Shown: positions 34,422 to 46,259, numbered from the stretch's first letter. The stretch: 64,000 bases of DNA from Laguncularia racemosa (GCA_037954665.1 JBBMOL010000058.1:3983323-4047322), one strand, 5' to 3'. The notes: generated by a model not told the origin, from the letters alone. A program made the numbers and translations.

Positions 34422-35328
34422 TCTCTTCGGCCTTAGGAAGATTTGTCCTCAAATATGATAGGTCAAATGCAGCAAAGACTCTGTATCCTCCTAGCAAGTT
34501 ATCTGTAAAAATATCACTGTAATCTCCTAATACTTAAGATACCACAAGGGGTAGTTGCTCATGCCCCTTCATCTCTAAGATATATCTCATTTACAACACA
34601 TATAATGGTCTATCATCCGCTATGGCCTCCCTTAACTCAAACTGTCCCACCAATAATGTCTTCTTCTTCCATGTTTCACTTATATGTCTTTGAACCTCTT
34701 AGCCTTTTGATGGTTTACTCATTCGCCCCTAAACCTTTTGGACCTCTGATGGTTGACACATCTGCTTCTGAACCACTTGGTCCTCTAAAGGTAGACTCAT
34801 TTGACTATGAACTTCAGGGACTTCTAATGATGGACTTATCTATCTTTGCACCTCTTGGACCTCTAATGGTGACACAGGGTTTAATATTATACGTTTACCC
34901 TATTATTGGAACATATAAGTATTTCTATAGCCATCATGTAAAACCCTCCTATTATACAACCATGGCTTGCCAAGCAATATATGGGATGTATACATGGGAA
35001 GAATGTCACATTCTATTTCATCATGATATTTATCTTCTATACTAAAAGGTACCCTAGCCTTTTAGGTCACATGGAGACTCCCTTACTCACTCAGCCAATG
35101 TAATTTGCAGGGTTCTAGATGTGGGGTATTTACAAGTTGTAATTTCGATACTAACGAGGTAGCCACAACATTAGTACAACTACCACCATCAATAATAAGA
35201 GCACATAAATTACCTTGTACTCTACAAGATATATGGAACAAATTTTCTCTCTGCCCATCATCAATGGTTGGTAAAAAAGTTAAGGCTCGGCGTAGTATAT
35301 TAGTAGACAAATACAAATCATTTGACAT
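34422..35328 (-). pseudogene. Protease ORF of element B with tandem repeats and integrase tail
   Basis: Starts at MSND (35328), followed at once by YLSTNILRRAL, which in A lies after the zinc knuckle; the whole gag domain is therefore deleted, possibly at a shared GAT/Asp codon. The protease has the intact active site [11 protein letters not shown] and a conserved ILLGKPWL. It continues MFQ...RIILNPVS into the 13-residue repeats, then VLGDYSDIFTDNLLGGYRVF, which resembles the linker just before RT. It then jumps to SYLRTNLPKAEE, the integrase tail. Stops interrupt the frame (for example 35083-35085). Confidence 0.75.
34679..34873 (-). repeat. 39-bp tandem repeat, five copies, in element B
   Basis: Five exactly spaced 13-codon units in frame with the protease. 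In sense direction they read like STIRGPxGxxxxx; the clearest are STFRGPSGSEADV and STIRGPKGLGANE. The copies differ by substitutions but keep the 39-bp length. Not seen in A. The repeat sits between protease and the remnant of the RT linker. Confidence 0.8.
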
Positions 35329-35484
35329 GGTTGCTAACTAATTTCAACAAGCTAACAATACACTCCACCACACACACCATGGCAACACACACTTACACAC
35401 CCACGGTGCAACAAACACTTAATGTAACACACACCCTAAATGGCTTCACACACACACACTCCCATAATCATGCTACACATACTC
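35329..35484 (-). other. Leader of element B, left of insertion C
   Basis: CA/TG-rich low-complexity untranslated leader, continuous with 55835-56942 once C is removed. The last five bases TACTC are the left target duplication of C. Confidence 0.65.
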
Positions 35485-36241
35485 TGATACGAACCACGCC
35501 CACGTATGACGAAACCCAATACCAATACGTTCGGAATTGCAACCCAAGATATCCAAGCAATCGAGTGGAACTACGACCCATTGCCTATAAGTGAGGCAAG
35601 AACCTTGTTATATTTTGTTGACGCCACAATCGGGATGAAAGACCAATTGATAAGTCGGGATGAACGCTACGGAAGAAATCTGATAAGTTCAAGAGAAGTT
35701 CTTTAGAGAACCAAGAGAGGAATTCTCTCAAAATGTGTTATTCAACCTTGTATCTGTGTTCTATCTTCTGTTCTCAACCCTAGAAGCTTATATTAGGGTT
35801 TACAACTCGTAATAATAAAAGCCCAAAACGGCATAACATCATAAAATCGCGAAAAAATAACAAACAGGGAATGAAAGCCGGCGGCGTAGTAGCCGGCATA
35901 GGATGTACATCGGGTAGAAAGGCTGGTGGCATAGTGAGCTGGCGTAGTCCTTCTATCTTGCGCAAATGGCAACGCCGGGTCAAGGCCGGTAGTGCTCAGG
36001 CCAACGTTGTCAAGGTTAGCAACTTTGACCTCCTATGCTTTGATCTCCTTGAATGACTTGTACAAGTGCAAGTGCATTCTCTTGGTTACTCCAATCCCTT
36101 CTGGCTTCGTGGACATCCTTTATTAACCCGTTAAGTGCTTCCTTGAATCGTTTCGCTCGAGTTCTTGTGATCGGTCCAGGTGGCACTTTAAGAGGATCCA
36201 CATTCCATCTTCTAGCTTGGCTCCCATCATGGCTCTCATCA
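35485..36241 (-). repeat. 3' LTR of element C
   Basis: Matches 55078-55834. It contains a GC-rich stretch at 35876-36020 with repeated GGCCGG, GCCGGCGGCGTAGT and AAGGCCGG words in an AT-rich background. The end of the pol frame lies inside it (stop at 36016-36018). Confidence 0.9.
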
Positions 36242-37167
36242 TTCCCCTCCTCTTGAAAAGGATTTGTCCTCAAATCGTCGCCTACATCAAAAGGACTCAA
36301 ATTAGTAACATTAAAAGTAGCACTTACTTGATACTCACTTGGAAAATCTATCTTGTATGCATTATCATTGATGCGTTCAAGAATTTGAAATGGTCCATCG
36401 CCTCTAGGAAGTAATTTAGATCGACGCTGTACAGGAAACCGCTCTTTGTGCATGTGAACCCAAAACCAGTCTCTAGGTTTAAAGACAGCTTGTTGACGAC
36501 CCTTGTTGGCTTGTTTCACATACTGCTCTGTTCTTCACTCAATGTTTAGCCTTGCCTTCTCATGGATCTGTTTAACAAATTCTGCTTTCTTCTTACCATC
36601 TAGATTAACATACTCAGAAATAGGTAGAGGTGATAAATCCAAAGGAGTTAGTGGATTAAAACCATACACAATTTCAAAAGGAGTAAACTTAGTAGCAGAA
36701 TGCATTGTGCAAATATAGGCAAATTCAACATGCGGCAAACAATCCTCCTAACTTTTAATGTTCTTTTTAATGACTGCCCTTAACAAAGTAGATAAAGTTC
36801 GATTTACTACCTCAGTTTGACCATCAGTCTGTGGATGACAAGTAGTAGAAAACAATAACTTAGTTCCTAACTTAGCCCATAGGGTCTTCCAGAAGTAGCT
36901 TAAGAACTTAGCATCTTTATCCGATACGATTGTCCTAAGCATACCATGCAATCTCACAACTTCCCTAAAGAACAAATTAGCAATATTGCAAGCATCATCT
37001 ATTTTGTGACAAGGAATGAAATGTACCATCTTAGAAAATCTATCCACGACTACAAAAATAGAGTCTCGACGATGCCTAGACCTGGGTAATCTTAACACAA
37101 AATCCATGGAAATATCTACCCAAGGCTCATGAGGAATGGGAAGTGGGGTATAAAGCCCATGAGGTTG
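36016..37167 (-). pseudogene. pol: Integrase core and C-terminus of element C
   Basis: The part of integrase downstream of insertion D. It has [13 protein letters not shown], the catalytic D in [19 protein letters not shown] in [10 protein letters not shown] and E in TEVVNRTL. Then follow [64 protein letters not shown] and GPITRTRAK. The purine tract is encoded within LRTNPFQEEGN, and the frame runs 226 bp into the LTR. Stops at 36748-36750 (Trp) and 36535-36537. No separate chromodomain of the usual type is visible. Confidence 0.88.
36242..36260 (-). promoter_or_regulatory. Polypurine tract of element C
   Basis: Sense AAGAGGAGGGGAA directly before the 3' LTR start TGATGAGAG. It lies inside the pol frame. 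Element H has the near-identical tract GAGGAGAGGGGAAA. Confidence 0.8.
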
Positions 37168-38495
37168 TGATGAAGGGCAAAACACTTTTAATTCCTAGAT
37201 GATTTCAAGTTCTTTTTGTTGTAAATCGAGTGGAAATCATTTAGAATTGGTACTTAATAGCATAATGTATTGCTTTCAGGTGATGTGGAACCTATCACGA
37301 AGAAATCAATTGGATTCATCAAGAAAAGAAATGGAAAAGCCAAGCTTTTTGCCCATATACCCCTCCATACGGGGCGTATGGAATCCATACGGGGCCGTAT
37401 CAACCCAGACCAGCCCCTCTAAAATGCATAGAAGGCGCTATGCCCCTTCCTTATGGGGCGTATGGATCAGCGACGACTTTGATTTTCCTGATATTTGCCC
37501 CTTTTCTCTTTCCACTTTGTACATGTCTATATATATATTTAAGTGGAGAGAGAAAAGGAGGCAGACTTAGGGTTTGACATTTAACACACACCTTACTTTT
37601 CTCTCTTGGAACAACAACTCAAGAAGATCATTGTCTTAACCAAAGCATTCAAGATTCAAACTTCCGAGTAGTATCATGAACTCTAGCTGCTCTCCTATCA
37701 ATTGTAATTACATTCTCTCTCTTATGGAGGAGTAATATAGAGATCTATATCTCTTTTGAAACCATTCTTGTCATGTGATGAAGGATTGATCTTAATGAAG
37801 ACATATTGATGTTCTTTTGTTTCATTACTTGTTCTTGATGTGTATCTTAGATTTATATTTTCGGAGTATGAATCTATGTTTGATTTCATTCAAGTTGATT
37901 GAGAAATTGCTTATATGATTAGATCTAAGGGTAATGAATGAGATTTGATCAAAATTCTAGAGATAGGATAGCGAAAATCTTCTGTTTACCAACCGAACGG
38001 TGAGAGAGTCAAGTGCTTCATGCAATCCTAGGTTGCTATTGGTTGAGAAGAGATTCTAACGGATAAACCTAGGATTAGATAAGCTAGTAGATTTGAGAGA
38101 ACTATTAGTTTGACTAGTGAAACTCCACAGCTTAAGAACTGGATTGTTTGATCTTTAGTTTCTAATGATTTGCATGGCATGAATGGGATTAGAGAGAGGT
38201 CTAGGTTGCTTAGTTGTTGATTCGAACTCGTTTTTTGTTAAGTTCCTTTTTCTTTAGTTTAGTACATTTTATAATTAGTCTTTTTTAGTTAAGTTCATTG
38301 AATCATTTACTCGCCTTGATCGGTTGGATAATAGGAACGGAGTAAATATTAGTAATTGGTGAACTTTAATCTTCCTTGGAACGACCCTGATTTTGAACAC
38401 TATATTACGCTACGATAGGTGCGCTTGCCTATTGCATCGTAGGTGGAAGCAAGGAACAGGTTTATAAATTATTAAGCTACGATCCGCAACGACCA
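37168..38495 (+). repeat. 5' LTR of element D
   Basis: TGATGAAGGGC...CGACCA. A palindrome module (CCATACGGGGCGTATGG and related) lies at 37371-37458, some 70-160 bp upstream of a TATA box (TATATATATATTTAAG, 37529-37544). Confidence 0.92.
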
Positions 38496-38501
38496 AGTTT
38501 T

Positions 38502-38520
38502 TGGCGCCATTGCTGGGGAT
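38502..38520 (+). promoter_or_regulatory. Primer-binding site of D, tRNA-Asp
   Basis: TGGCGCCATTGCTGGGGAT, the same site as in E with two transitions, six bases after the LTR. Confidence 0.85.
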
Positions 38521-38655
38521 GTATTAAGGATTTCACCTTTATTAAGAACACTTCTTACTTATTAATTCAGGCATTTTCTTTTTATTTGTTTCGTTGATAT
38601 TCATTTGGTTGATTGAATAGTGAATCTACTGACTTTCTACGTCTCTTGACAGTGC

Positions 38656-40317
38656 ATGACCAGAGGCCATTCCAAAGAACTTGTTGACTTCAATCCAGAA
38701 CTTGAAAGAGTTATTCGAAGATACAAGAAGAGAGGAAAGTTTAAGGCAAAAGCTTCATCAACAAGTCTAACGGAAGACTCACCAAAAGGAGAGATGGAGA
38801 ATGTACCAAAAGATGATCCGGTTGAAAACCCTCCACCCCCTCATCAGATAGTTCAAAACAGGGGTAGAGTGAATGGTCTTCCAAGAACCAATTTGGATTA
38901 TTCTCGACCAAATCTTCAAGGTATAACTTCCAGTATTGTCAGACCACGGGTTCAGGCCACCAATTTCGAGATAAAGCCAAGTATGATCAAGATGGTTCAA
39001 GACAATGCCCAGTTTGAAGGATTATAGGATGAAGACCCCACAACACATGTTCGACTCTTCTTAGAGTTGTGCAACACTTTCAAGTTTAATGGGGTTAGCG
39101 AAGATGTAAAAAGGCTTAGACTTTTCCCATTTTCCTTAAGGGGGAAAGCTAGGCAATGGTTGGGGAACTTACCCAATGAGTCCATCACTACATGGGATGA
39201 TTTATTAATGAGATTCATGGACAGATATTTTCCTCCCTTAAAGACTGCCAAACTCAGAGCGGAGATACAAGGATTCTATTAGAAGGACTCAGAAACTCTC
39301 TTTGAGGCATGAGAGAGATTCAAGGAATCATTGAGAAAATGTCCGCATCATGGGATTCCCGAATGGTGGCAAGTTCAGTTATTTTACAATGGGCTGAATT
39401 ATCAGACAAAGCAAACGATTAATGCAGCTGCTGGTGGGACTCTCAAACATCAAACCCTAGAGGAAAGCCTACGTCTTTTTGAAGACATGGCCGAAGATGA
39501 TTATGAGAGCTCACGTGGTCGAATTAGAGAAAGAAGGACTCCTGGTGTTATGGAGATGGACGTAGCCTCTACTATACTTGCTAAGTTTGATGAGTTAGCA
39601 AGACAAGTCAATCAAATGTCTACTTCGTCTCAACAAGCAACAACTGTAGAGCCTTACTTTGATGAGGGAACCAACACTGCCTATGTTGATTATGTGGGAA
39701 GTTCATCTTGTCCTCAAAACAACCTATATAGCAACACTTATAATCCGGGTTGGAGGAATCACCCAAACTTTTCGTGGAGCAACAACAACAACATATAAAG
39801 GAACAACCCTAATCCTCCTCCAGGCTTTCAAAGACCACCTGGCCAATCATCTAAGTTGTCGGTTGAGGAGATGCTGACTAAGCTGGTAAAGGATTCTGAA
39901 GAAAGAGATAAGTCCATCCACCAAATTTTGAAAAATTAAGAAACCACTCTTAAGAATCATGATGCATCTATTCACAACCTGGAGACACAAGTCGGGCAAA
40001 TGGCCAAACTTCTATCAAAAAGGCCTCAGGGCTCACTCCTAGGAAATACAGAACCAAACCCTAGAGAACATGTTAAGGCAGTAACTTTGAGGAGTGGTAA
40101 GGAGCTATAGTCTAAAGTTCAAGAAGAAGAGAATGGGGTAATTGAATCCACCAAGGAGCCAGCTACTATCAAGAACAAGGGTAAACAGCTAGATGAGCGA
40201 GATTCCACATCAATGCCCGTCCCAGAATACAAGCCCACCATTCCTTATCCAGCTAGATTAAAGAAAGATAAGACTGATGAACAGTATGGGAGATTTCTGG
40301 AAGTGTTTAAACAGTAG
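38656..40317 (+). pseudogene. gag: Gag of element D, seven stops in one frame
   Basis: Starts MTRGHSKELVDF, 135 bases after the primer site. It shares with E gag the domain PFSLRGKARQWLGNLP, RYFPPLKTAKLRAEI, FYNGLNYQTKQTINAAAGG and the NTYNPGWRNHPNFSW motif. No zinc knuckle. The frame is kept throughout but is cut at 39025, 39280, 39310, 39796, 39937, 40108 and 40315. Most of these fit Gln (CAG/CAA) or Trp (TGG) codons changed by one transition. It encodes the particle protein. Confidence 0.88.
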
Positions 40318-41241
40318 CATATCAACCTTCCCTTGGATAAGGTACTGACTCAAATGCCAAAATATGCAAAATTTTTAAAGGAATTGTTATCAAAAAAGAG
40401 GAAATTGGAAGAGTTTTCTACTGTAACTTTGGGAGGAGAGTGCTCAACTGTGATCCAAAATAAAATACCTAAGAAGCTCAAAGATCCAGGGAGTTTTACA
40501 ATTCCCTGTCTTATTGGGAATTTATCAGAGGAAAAAGCATTGGCAGATTTGGGAGCAAGCATCAACCTTATGCCTTACCAATTATTTAAAAAGCTAGGGT
40601 TGGGGGAACCCAAGCCAACAAGAATGAGCTTGCAATTGGCCAATCGATCGGTAAAATTCCTAAGGGGGGTAGTGGAAGATGTGCTAGTAAAAGTCAAAGA
40701 CTTCATTTTTCCAGCAGACTTCGTCATCTTTGATATGGAAGTTGATGTGGAGATTCCTCTCATTTTGGGAAGACCATTTCTGGCTACGGCAAGAGCTGTG
40801 ATAGACGTAGGAGATGGGAAGTTGGTCTTGCGAGTGGGGAATGAAGAGGTCATAGTAAAGATACCAGATGTTCTAAAACAAAGTATGCATCATGATGATA
40901 CATGTTTTGCTGTGGATTACCTTGATGTGACGGTGTCTGATGCTATGGGAGATTTGTTGGCTGATGATGAAGTGGAGTTTTGCTTAATGAGTGGGGGAGA
41001 AGAAGAATTTGAAAGTGAGGTATTGAGATTAGTTGTAAAGCAGCTTAATGACCATGCCGAATTAAAAAAGGATAGAGGCTTTGAGGATATAAGCCGTTCC
41101 AACATCTACAAGTCTAAGCCATCTACAGAGGAGCCCCCTGAATTAGAGCTCAAACAACTACCAAGTTATCTTCAATATGCATTCTTGGAAGAGGGTTCTA
41201 AACTTCCAGTTATCATATCTTCGAATCTCGACAAGGATTAG
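40318..41241 (+). pseudogene. pol: Protease region of element D
   Basis: A 302-codon open stretch (from 40333) continuing the gag frame. It has the active-site variant ADLGAS, INLMPYQLF, MSLQLANRSVKF and ILGRPFLAT, followed by the acidic linker and LELKQLPSYLQYAFLEEGS that leads to RT. It ends in a stop at 41239-41241, just before a one-base frameshift near 41280. Confidence 0.85.
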
Positions 41242-43022
41242 AAGGAGAAGCTCTTACTTGTTCTTGGAGAACATAAGAAGCTATTGCCTGGAAGATGGCT
41301 GATATAAAGGGCATTAGTCCCTCATTTTGTACCTATAAAATCTTGTTAGAAGATGATGTTAAGCCTGTGATTCAACCCTAACGTAGACTGAACCCAAACA
41401 TGAGGGACGTGGTAAAAAAGGAAGTAGTAAAACTACTTGATGCGGGGATGATCTACCCAATCTCTGATAGCCCATAGGTAAGTCCTATACAAGTTGTTCC
41501 TAAGAAGGGTGGTATGACCGTCGTGCCAAATGAAAAAAATGAGCTTATTCCTATGAGAACGATCACTGGGTGGAGAGTATGCATTGATTATCGCAAACTC
41601 AATGAGGCCACTAGAAAAGATCACTTCCCTCTTCCTTTCATTGATCAAATGCTGGAGAGGTTGGCTGGGCACGCTTACTATTGTTTCCTGGATGGAATGT
41701 CCGGGTATTTTCAAATCCCCATTACACCGGAAGACCAAGAGAAGACAACGTTCACTTGTCCATTTAGGTCCTTTGCTTATTGACGAATGCCTTTCGGATT
41801 GTGCAATGCACCAGCCACCTTTCAGAGATGCATGTTGGCCATCTTTGAAGACATGATTGAAGATAGTATGGAGGTATACATGGATGATTTTTCAGTTTAT
41901 GGGAACTCCTTTGATGAATGCCTTGATCATTTGAAGCTAGTCTTGCAAAGATGCGAGGACACTAATATGGTGTTAAACTGGGAGAAGTGTCATTTTATGA
42001 CACAAGAAGGGATTGTGCTAGGCCATAAAATATCCAATAAGGGAATTGAAGTGGATGAGACAAAGGTGGAAGCAATATCCAAACTTCCTCCACCATCTTC
42101 AATAAAGGCAATAAGAAGCTTCCTAGGCCATGCGGGTTTTTATTGTCGATTTATCAAAGATTTTTCAAGGATTGCAAGGCCGATGATGAAGCTCTTGGAA
42201 AGGGATGCCCCTTTTGAATTCACTCAAGGATGCCATGATGCCTTCAACCTTCTTAAGGAAAAACTTACTCATGCCCCTATTATGGTCACACTGGATTGGA
42301 GTCTTCCCTTCGAGTTGATGTGTGATGCAAGTGATCTAGCTGTTGGGGCTGTGCTAGGACAACACAAGGATAAATATTTCTAACCCATCCATTATGCAAG
42401 CAAGACATTGAATTCCGCACAAGAGAACTATACAACAACTGAAAAGGAATTATTGGCGGTTGTCTTTGCTTTTGATAAATTCCCCCCCTATCTCATTTTA
42501 TCCAAGGTCGTAGTATATACGGACCATTCAGCTTTGAAGTATTTGTTGACAAAGCAAGACGCCAAATCGCGTCTCATAAGATGGATCCTACTCCTTCAAG
42601 AATTCGACCTTGAGATTAAAGACAAGAAGGGTTCCAAAAACTTAGCAGCTGATCATCTGTCAAGGTTGGAAAATCCAAACTTACAAAAGTTCAATGATTT
42701 AGACATCAATGATGAGTTTCCAGAGGAGAGATTGTTTGTGGTGTGCTCTTTGGAAGAGTCTAGCACACTATGGTTTGTTGACATCGCCAATTATTTAGTG
42801 GCTAGGGTTCTCCCCAAGGACTTGAATTATCATCAAAAGAAGAAGTTCTTTGCCAATTTGAAACACTACTTTTGGGAAGATCCATACTTGTTTCGAGTTT
42901 GTGCCGATCAATTAATCAGGAGGTGTGTCTCTCGGAAGAAGGATGGAAGATTCTTTTCTATTGTCATTCTGGACCGACTGGAGGTCATCACAGTGCCAAC
43001 CGGACTGCCCACAAGGTTTTAG
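41242..43022 (+). pseudogene. pol: Reverse transcriptase and RNase H of element D
   Basis: One frame after the frameshift at about 41280. RT motifs: PSFCTYKIL, CIDYRKLNEATRKDHFPLP, FLDGMSGYFQIPI, MPFGLCNAPATFQRCM and an intact catalytic YMDDFSVYG. RNase [33 protein letters not shown] and [12 protein letters not shown]. Stops at 41379 (Gln), 41475 (Trp, the same codon as in E), 41781 (Arg) and 42381 (Gln). A second frameshift near 42945 leads into integrase. Confidence 0.88.
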
Positions 43023-44059
43023 AGTCGGGTTTTTATTGGCCTTCATTGTTTAAAGATGCTCAAAGCTATGTAGCGCAATGTGACAGCTGTCAAAGGGCTG
43101 GAAATATGTCAAGAAGAGATGAAATGCCCCAACAATACATCCTTGAGTGTGGAGTGTTTGACGTATGGGGTATTGACTTCATGGGACCTTTCCCCCCCTC
43201 TTTTGGCAACAAGTACATATTGGTTCCTGTGGATTATGTGAGCAAATGGGTGGAAGCGCAAGTTTTGACAACAAATGACTTTAGGGTGGTGGTAAAGTTC
43301 CTTAAAAAGCTTTTTTGTAGGTTTGGGTCCCCACGAACCCTTATTAGTGACAGAGGCACTCACTTCTGTAATGCTCAAATTGAGAAGGTGCTGAAAAGAT
43401 ACGGGGTCACTCATAGACTTGCCACCCCATATCACCCCTAAACTAGTGGACAAGTGGAAGTGTCGAACAGAGAATTAAAGCGCATCCTAGAGAAAACTGT
43501 TGCACACCATAGGCGGGACTGGGCTGAAAGATTGGACGAGGCCTTGTGGGCCTATAGAACTGCCTATAAAACACCGCTGGGATCTACTCCTTATCGGCTT
43601 GTGTATGGTAAGGCATGCCACCTCCCCGTCGGAATCGAGCACAAAGCCTATTGGGCTATTAAATAAGTCAATTTGGATCTTGAGAAGGCCGAAATACAAA
43701 GACAAATGCAACTCAATGAGTTGGATGAGTGGAGACTCATGGCCTATGAGAATTCCTTCACCTATAAAGAAAGAGCAAAGAGGTATCATGATTCTAGAAT
43801 ACAACACCCAAAACGTTTCAAGGAGGGTGACTTTGTTCTATTCTTTAACTCAAGATTGAAGCTGTTTCCAAGCAAGCTGAAGTCCAGATGGTCGGGCTCT
43901 TTTAGGGTAAGGAAAGTCTTCCCCTATGGCGTGGTTGAGATTGAACACCCCGACAAGGGCATCTTCAAGGTAAATGGCCAAAGGCTTAAATTATACCATG
44001 GTGAACAAGAGGTTTTTAGAGAAAGAGAAGAGTTTACTCTCTTTCCCCCACCCACTTGA
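42945..44059 (+). pseudogene. pol: Integrase of element D
   Basis: Zinc-binding HHCC region ([13 protein letters not shown]...CDSCQRAG), catalytic core with D in [10 protein letters not shown] in ISDRGTHF and E in [12 protein letters not shown], and a C-terminal domain with RYHDSRIQHPKRF, RWSGSFRVRKVFPYG and VNGQRLKLYHG, ending at FPPPT. Stops at 43439-43441 and 43664-43666, both fitting Gln to stop. It parallels the E copy residue by residue, with no chromodomain. Confidence 0.88.
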
Positions 44060-44377
44060 AGTGATTTCAAGATGTCGAGCTAACGAATTTAAACAAAGCA
44101 TCTTTAGTTAGGCTATCGAGGCCTATCTCTTTCTTTTTCTTTTTCTTGTGCATGTATATATTTAGTTTGTCTTTCCTCCTTAACGCTTTTTGATTGTATA
44201 GAAGCCGTGTTTTGGATCTTCTACAACTTTCTAAAGTAGAGAACTTTGAGGATTTTGATTGCGAAGGGCATGTTGATCCATAAGGAGCTTGGGAGGTGCA
44301 TCTCGGGTTGAGGAATTCACCACATTTCATTTCAAAGGTAAGTACAAGGCTAAAAAAAAATAAAAAAATTTTGCTGA

Positions 44378-44540
44378 TGCGCCCATACGCCCCTTCCATA
44401 CGGGGCCTATAGACACAGGCCGGCCCCTAGGGTGCACAGAGGGCGCTACGCCCCTTCCATATGAGGGTGTATGGATTAGCGGCCGGTCCCCAAGGTGCAC
44501 AGAGGGCGCTACGCCCCTTCCATACGGGGCGTATGGGCAA
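44378..44540 (+). repeat. Palindrome module with 63-bp tandem units in D
   Basis: Two head-to-tail units begin at 44418 and 44481 (GGCCGGYCCC...GTGCACAGAGGGCGCTACG) and include CCATACGGGGCGTATGG-type palindromes. The same words occur in both D LTRs. A long CT-rich tract (44562-44633) follows. Confidence 0.8.
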
Positions 44541-44633
44541 CTTGTGTAAAAAAAAAAAAACACTCCCTTGCTCTCTCTCTTCATTTTTGTTTCCTCTCTC
44601 ATCTGCATCTATCTCTCTCTCTTTCTTCCCCAC

Positions 44634-46259
44634 TGATGGGTGTCGAATCCAACAAAAATAAAACCTACTCCTAGACAATTATATGATTTGCATATAGCGG
44701 TGAGTAGGGTCGAATCCACAGAGATTGGTTAAATTTATTTCTATCCAAGGAGAATAAAAAGGAAAAGGAAAATGGGGGTTTGGTTTGTGAATCGAATAAA
44801 GTTAAAACAAGATAAGAAAATTGAATATTGATAAAAGCCTAGCCAAAGGAATCAAGATAGTTTAATTCTAGGAATTGATCATCGATGCAAATGTTTTCTA
44901 TTCTTATTCCTAGATAAACTGGTTATGGTTATTAACAAGCTCTAACAACCTATCTCTCCTTACTTCCTCGATAACCTCAGACAAGCGCTTTGAATTATTT
45001 CTCTTATTGATTAAACAACCCTAGACAAGCGCTTAGGATTTAATCTATCAATAGCACTAAGATCTAGAGAGACCACCAATTCATGCCAGTAGATTATAAG
45101 ATAACCTATTTAAACATGATCACACACCTCCATAACATGAATTCAATCATCTCTTTTATAACCAAACATGTTATTGCGTCACAAAGACTAGAACAATCAA
45201 ACAATTACGGATTTGACGTGCTAGTTGACAATATATTAACTTGCTAATTGAGTAGAAGACCTCTATTCATACCAATCAACAAAGATAATAATGAAAAAAC
45301 GATCAGAAGATATATGAATACCCGAAAACAAAGAATAGAATAAATACAAGTCAATTAGACCTCACCATTCGTGGAGAATTAAACGTCTATTACCCTTTGG
45401 CTAGAAAAGTAGCTTAGCTACTCATGTTCATCAATAAAACGAAAATAAAAAGTAAAGACATGATGAACCCGGTTGCCTGCTCTGCCTCCAAGATGATCCA
45501 AGGTTCTTCAAGATCCAAAGATTCAAAAGTTGTCCTAACCCTCTAGGGTTGGTTCTATTTATATTGTTAGGGAGATGGCATGTGATCTTTTGCTAGCAAG
45601 ATACGAAAATATCTTTCCTTTTCCAAGTAGATTTCGAGAAGTAAATGTTCGTCCGCCTGGCACGCCCTAACACACGGCCGTGGGTCAAGCCGTGCCATCC
45701 TCTATGCATATTTCATGTATCATCTTCCGTGTCTAGTGTGTACTATGGCTCCACCCACGACTAGATTTCCAACTGTGCCTTATTCTGTGCATAATCAACA
45801 AGTCTTCATCCGTGCCCAGTGTGTACCACGGTTACACCCACGGCCAGATTTCAAGCTGTGCCATCCTCTGGTTGATGTTCCACAATTTCTTCTCCTTGGC
45901 ACGTCTAGCTTCCACCACGGCTCCAAGCACGGTTTCTCCCACGGTTGCCACCACGGCCGTGCCCTAAGCCGTGTCTCTCTCTGTGCAAAGTCCACATTTC
46001 CGTCTTCTTGTCCAGTGTGTAACACGGTTTGAACCTTGGCCGTGCCTCAAACCGTGCTTCCTCTGGTGGTGTAATTCCTTGTCTTGCTACAAGTTGTAGA
46101 TGACTTCTCTAAAATACTTGAATTAGCATCCTTGACTCCATTTAACCTGATTTATCACGATGATAGAATTAAAGTACCATTTCCTTATGATTTCTATAAA
46201 ATCAATAATAATTTAACACAATTTATACTATAAAGATTGAGTATAAAATGGCTCTATCA
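44634..46259 (-). repeat. Solo LTR K (Athila-like) inside D
   Basis: 1,626 bp, TGATGGGTGTCG...TCTATCA on the plus strand, with a perfect target duplication CCCAC (44629-44633, 46260-46264). The orientation is minus: a TATA box (sense TATAAATAG, near 45555-45564) lies downstream of a palindrome cluster (45669-46070, CACGGCCGTGG and similar with CTCTGTG words). It is a different family from the E and D LTRs. Its short ORFs (for example 45715-46032) are by-products of this repeat. Confidence 0.88.

Noticed and set aside
34605..35045. 146-codon plus-strand ORF with repeats such as EPLGPLKVD
   Set aside because: It is the antisense reading of the protease and 13-residue repeat region of element B; the sense strand has the protease motifs.
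45715..46032. 105-codon ORF in solo LTR K
   Set aside because: It reads through the palindrome cluster of an LTR; no domain.
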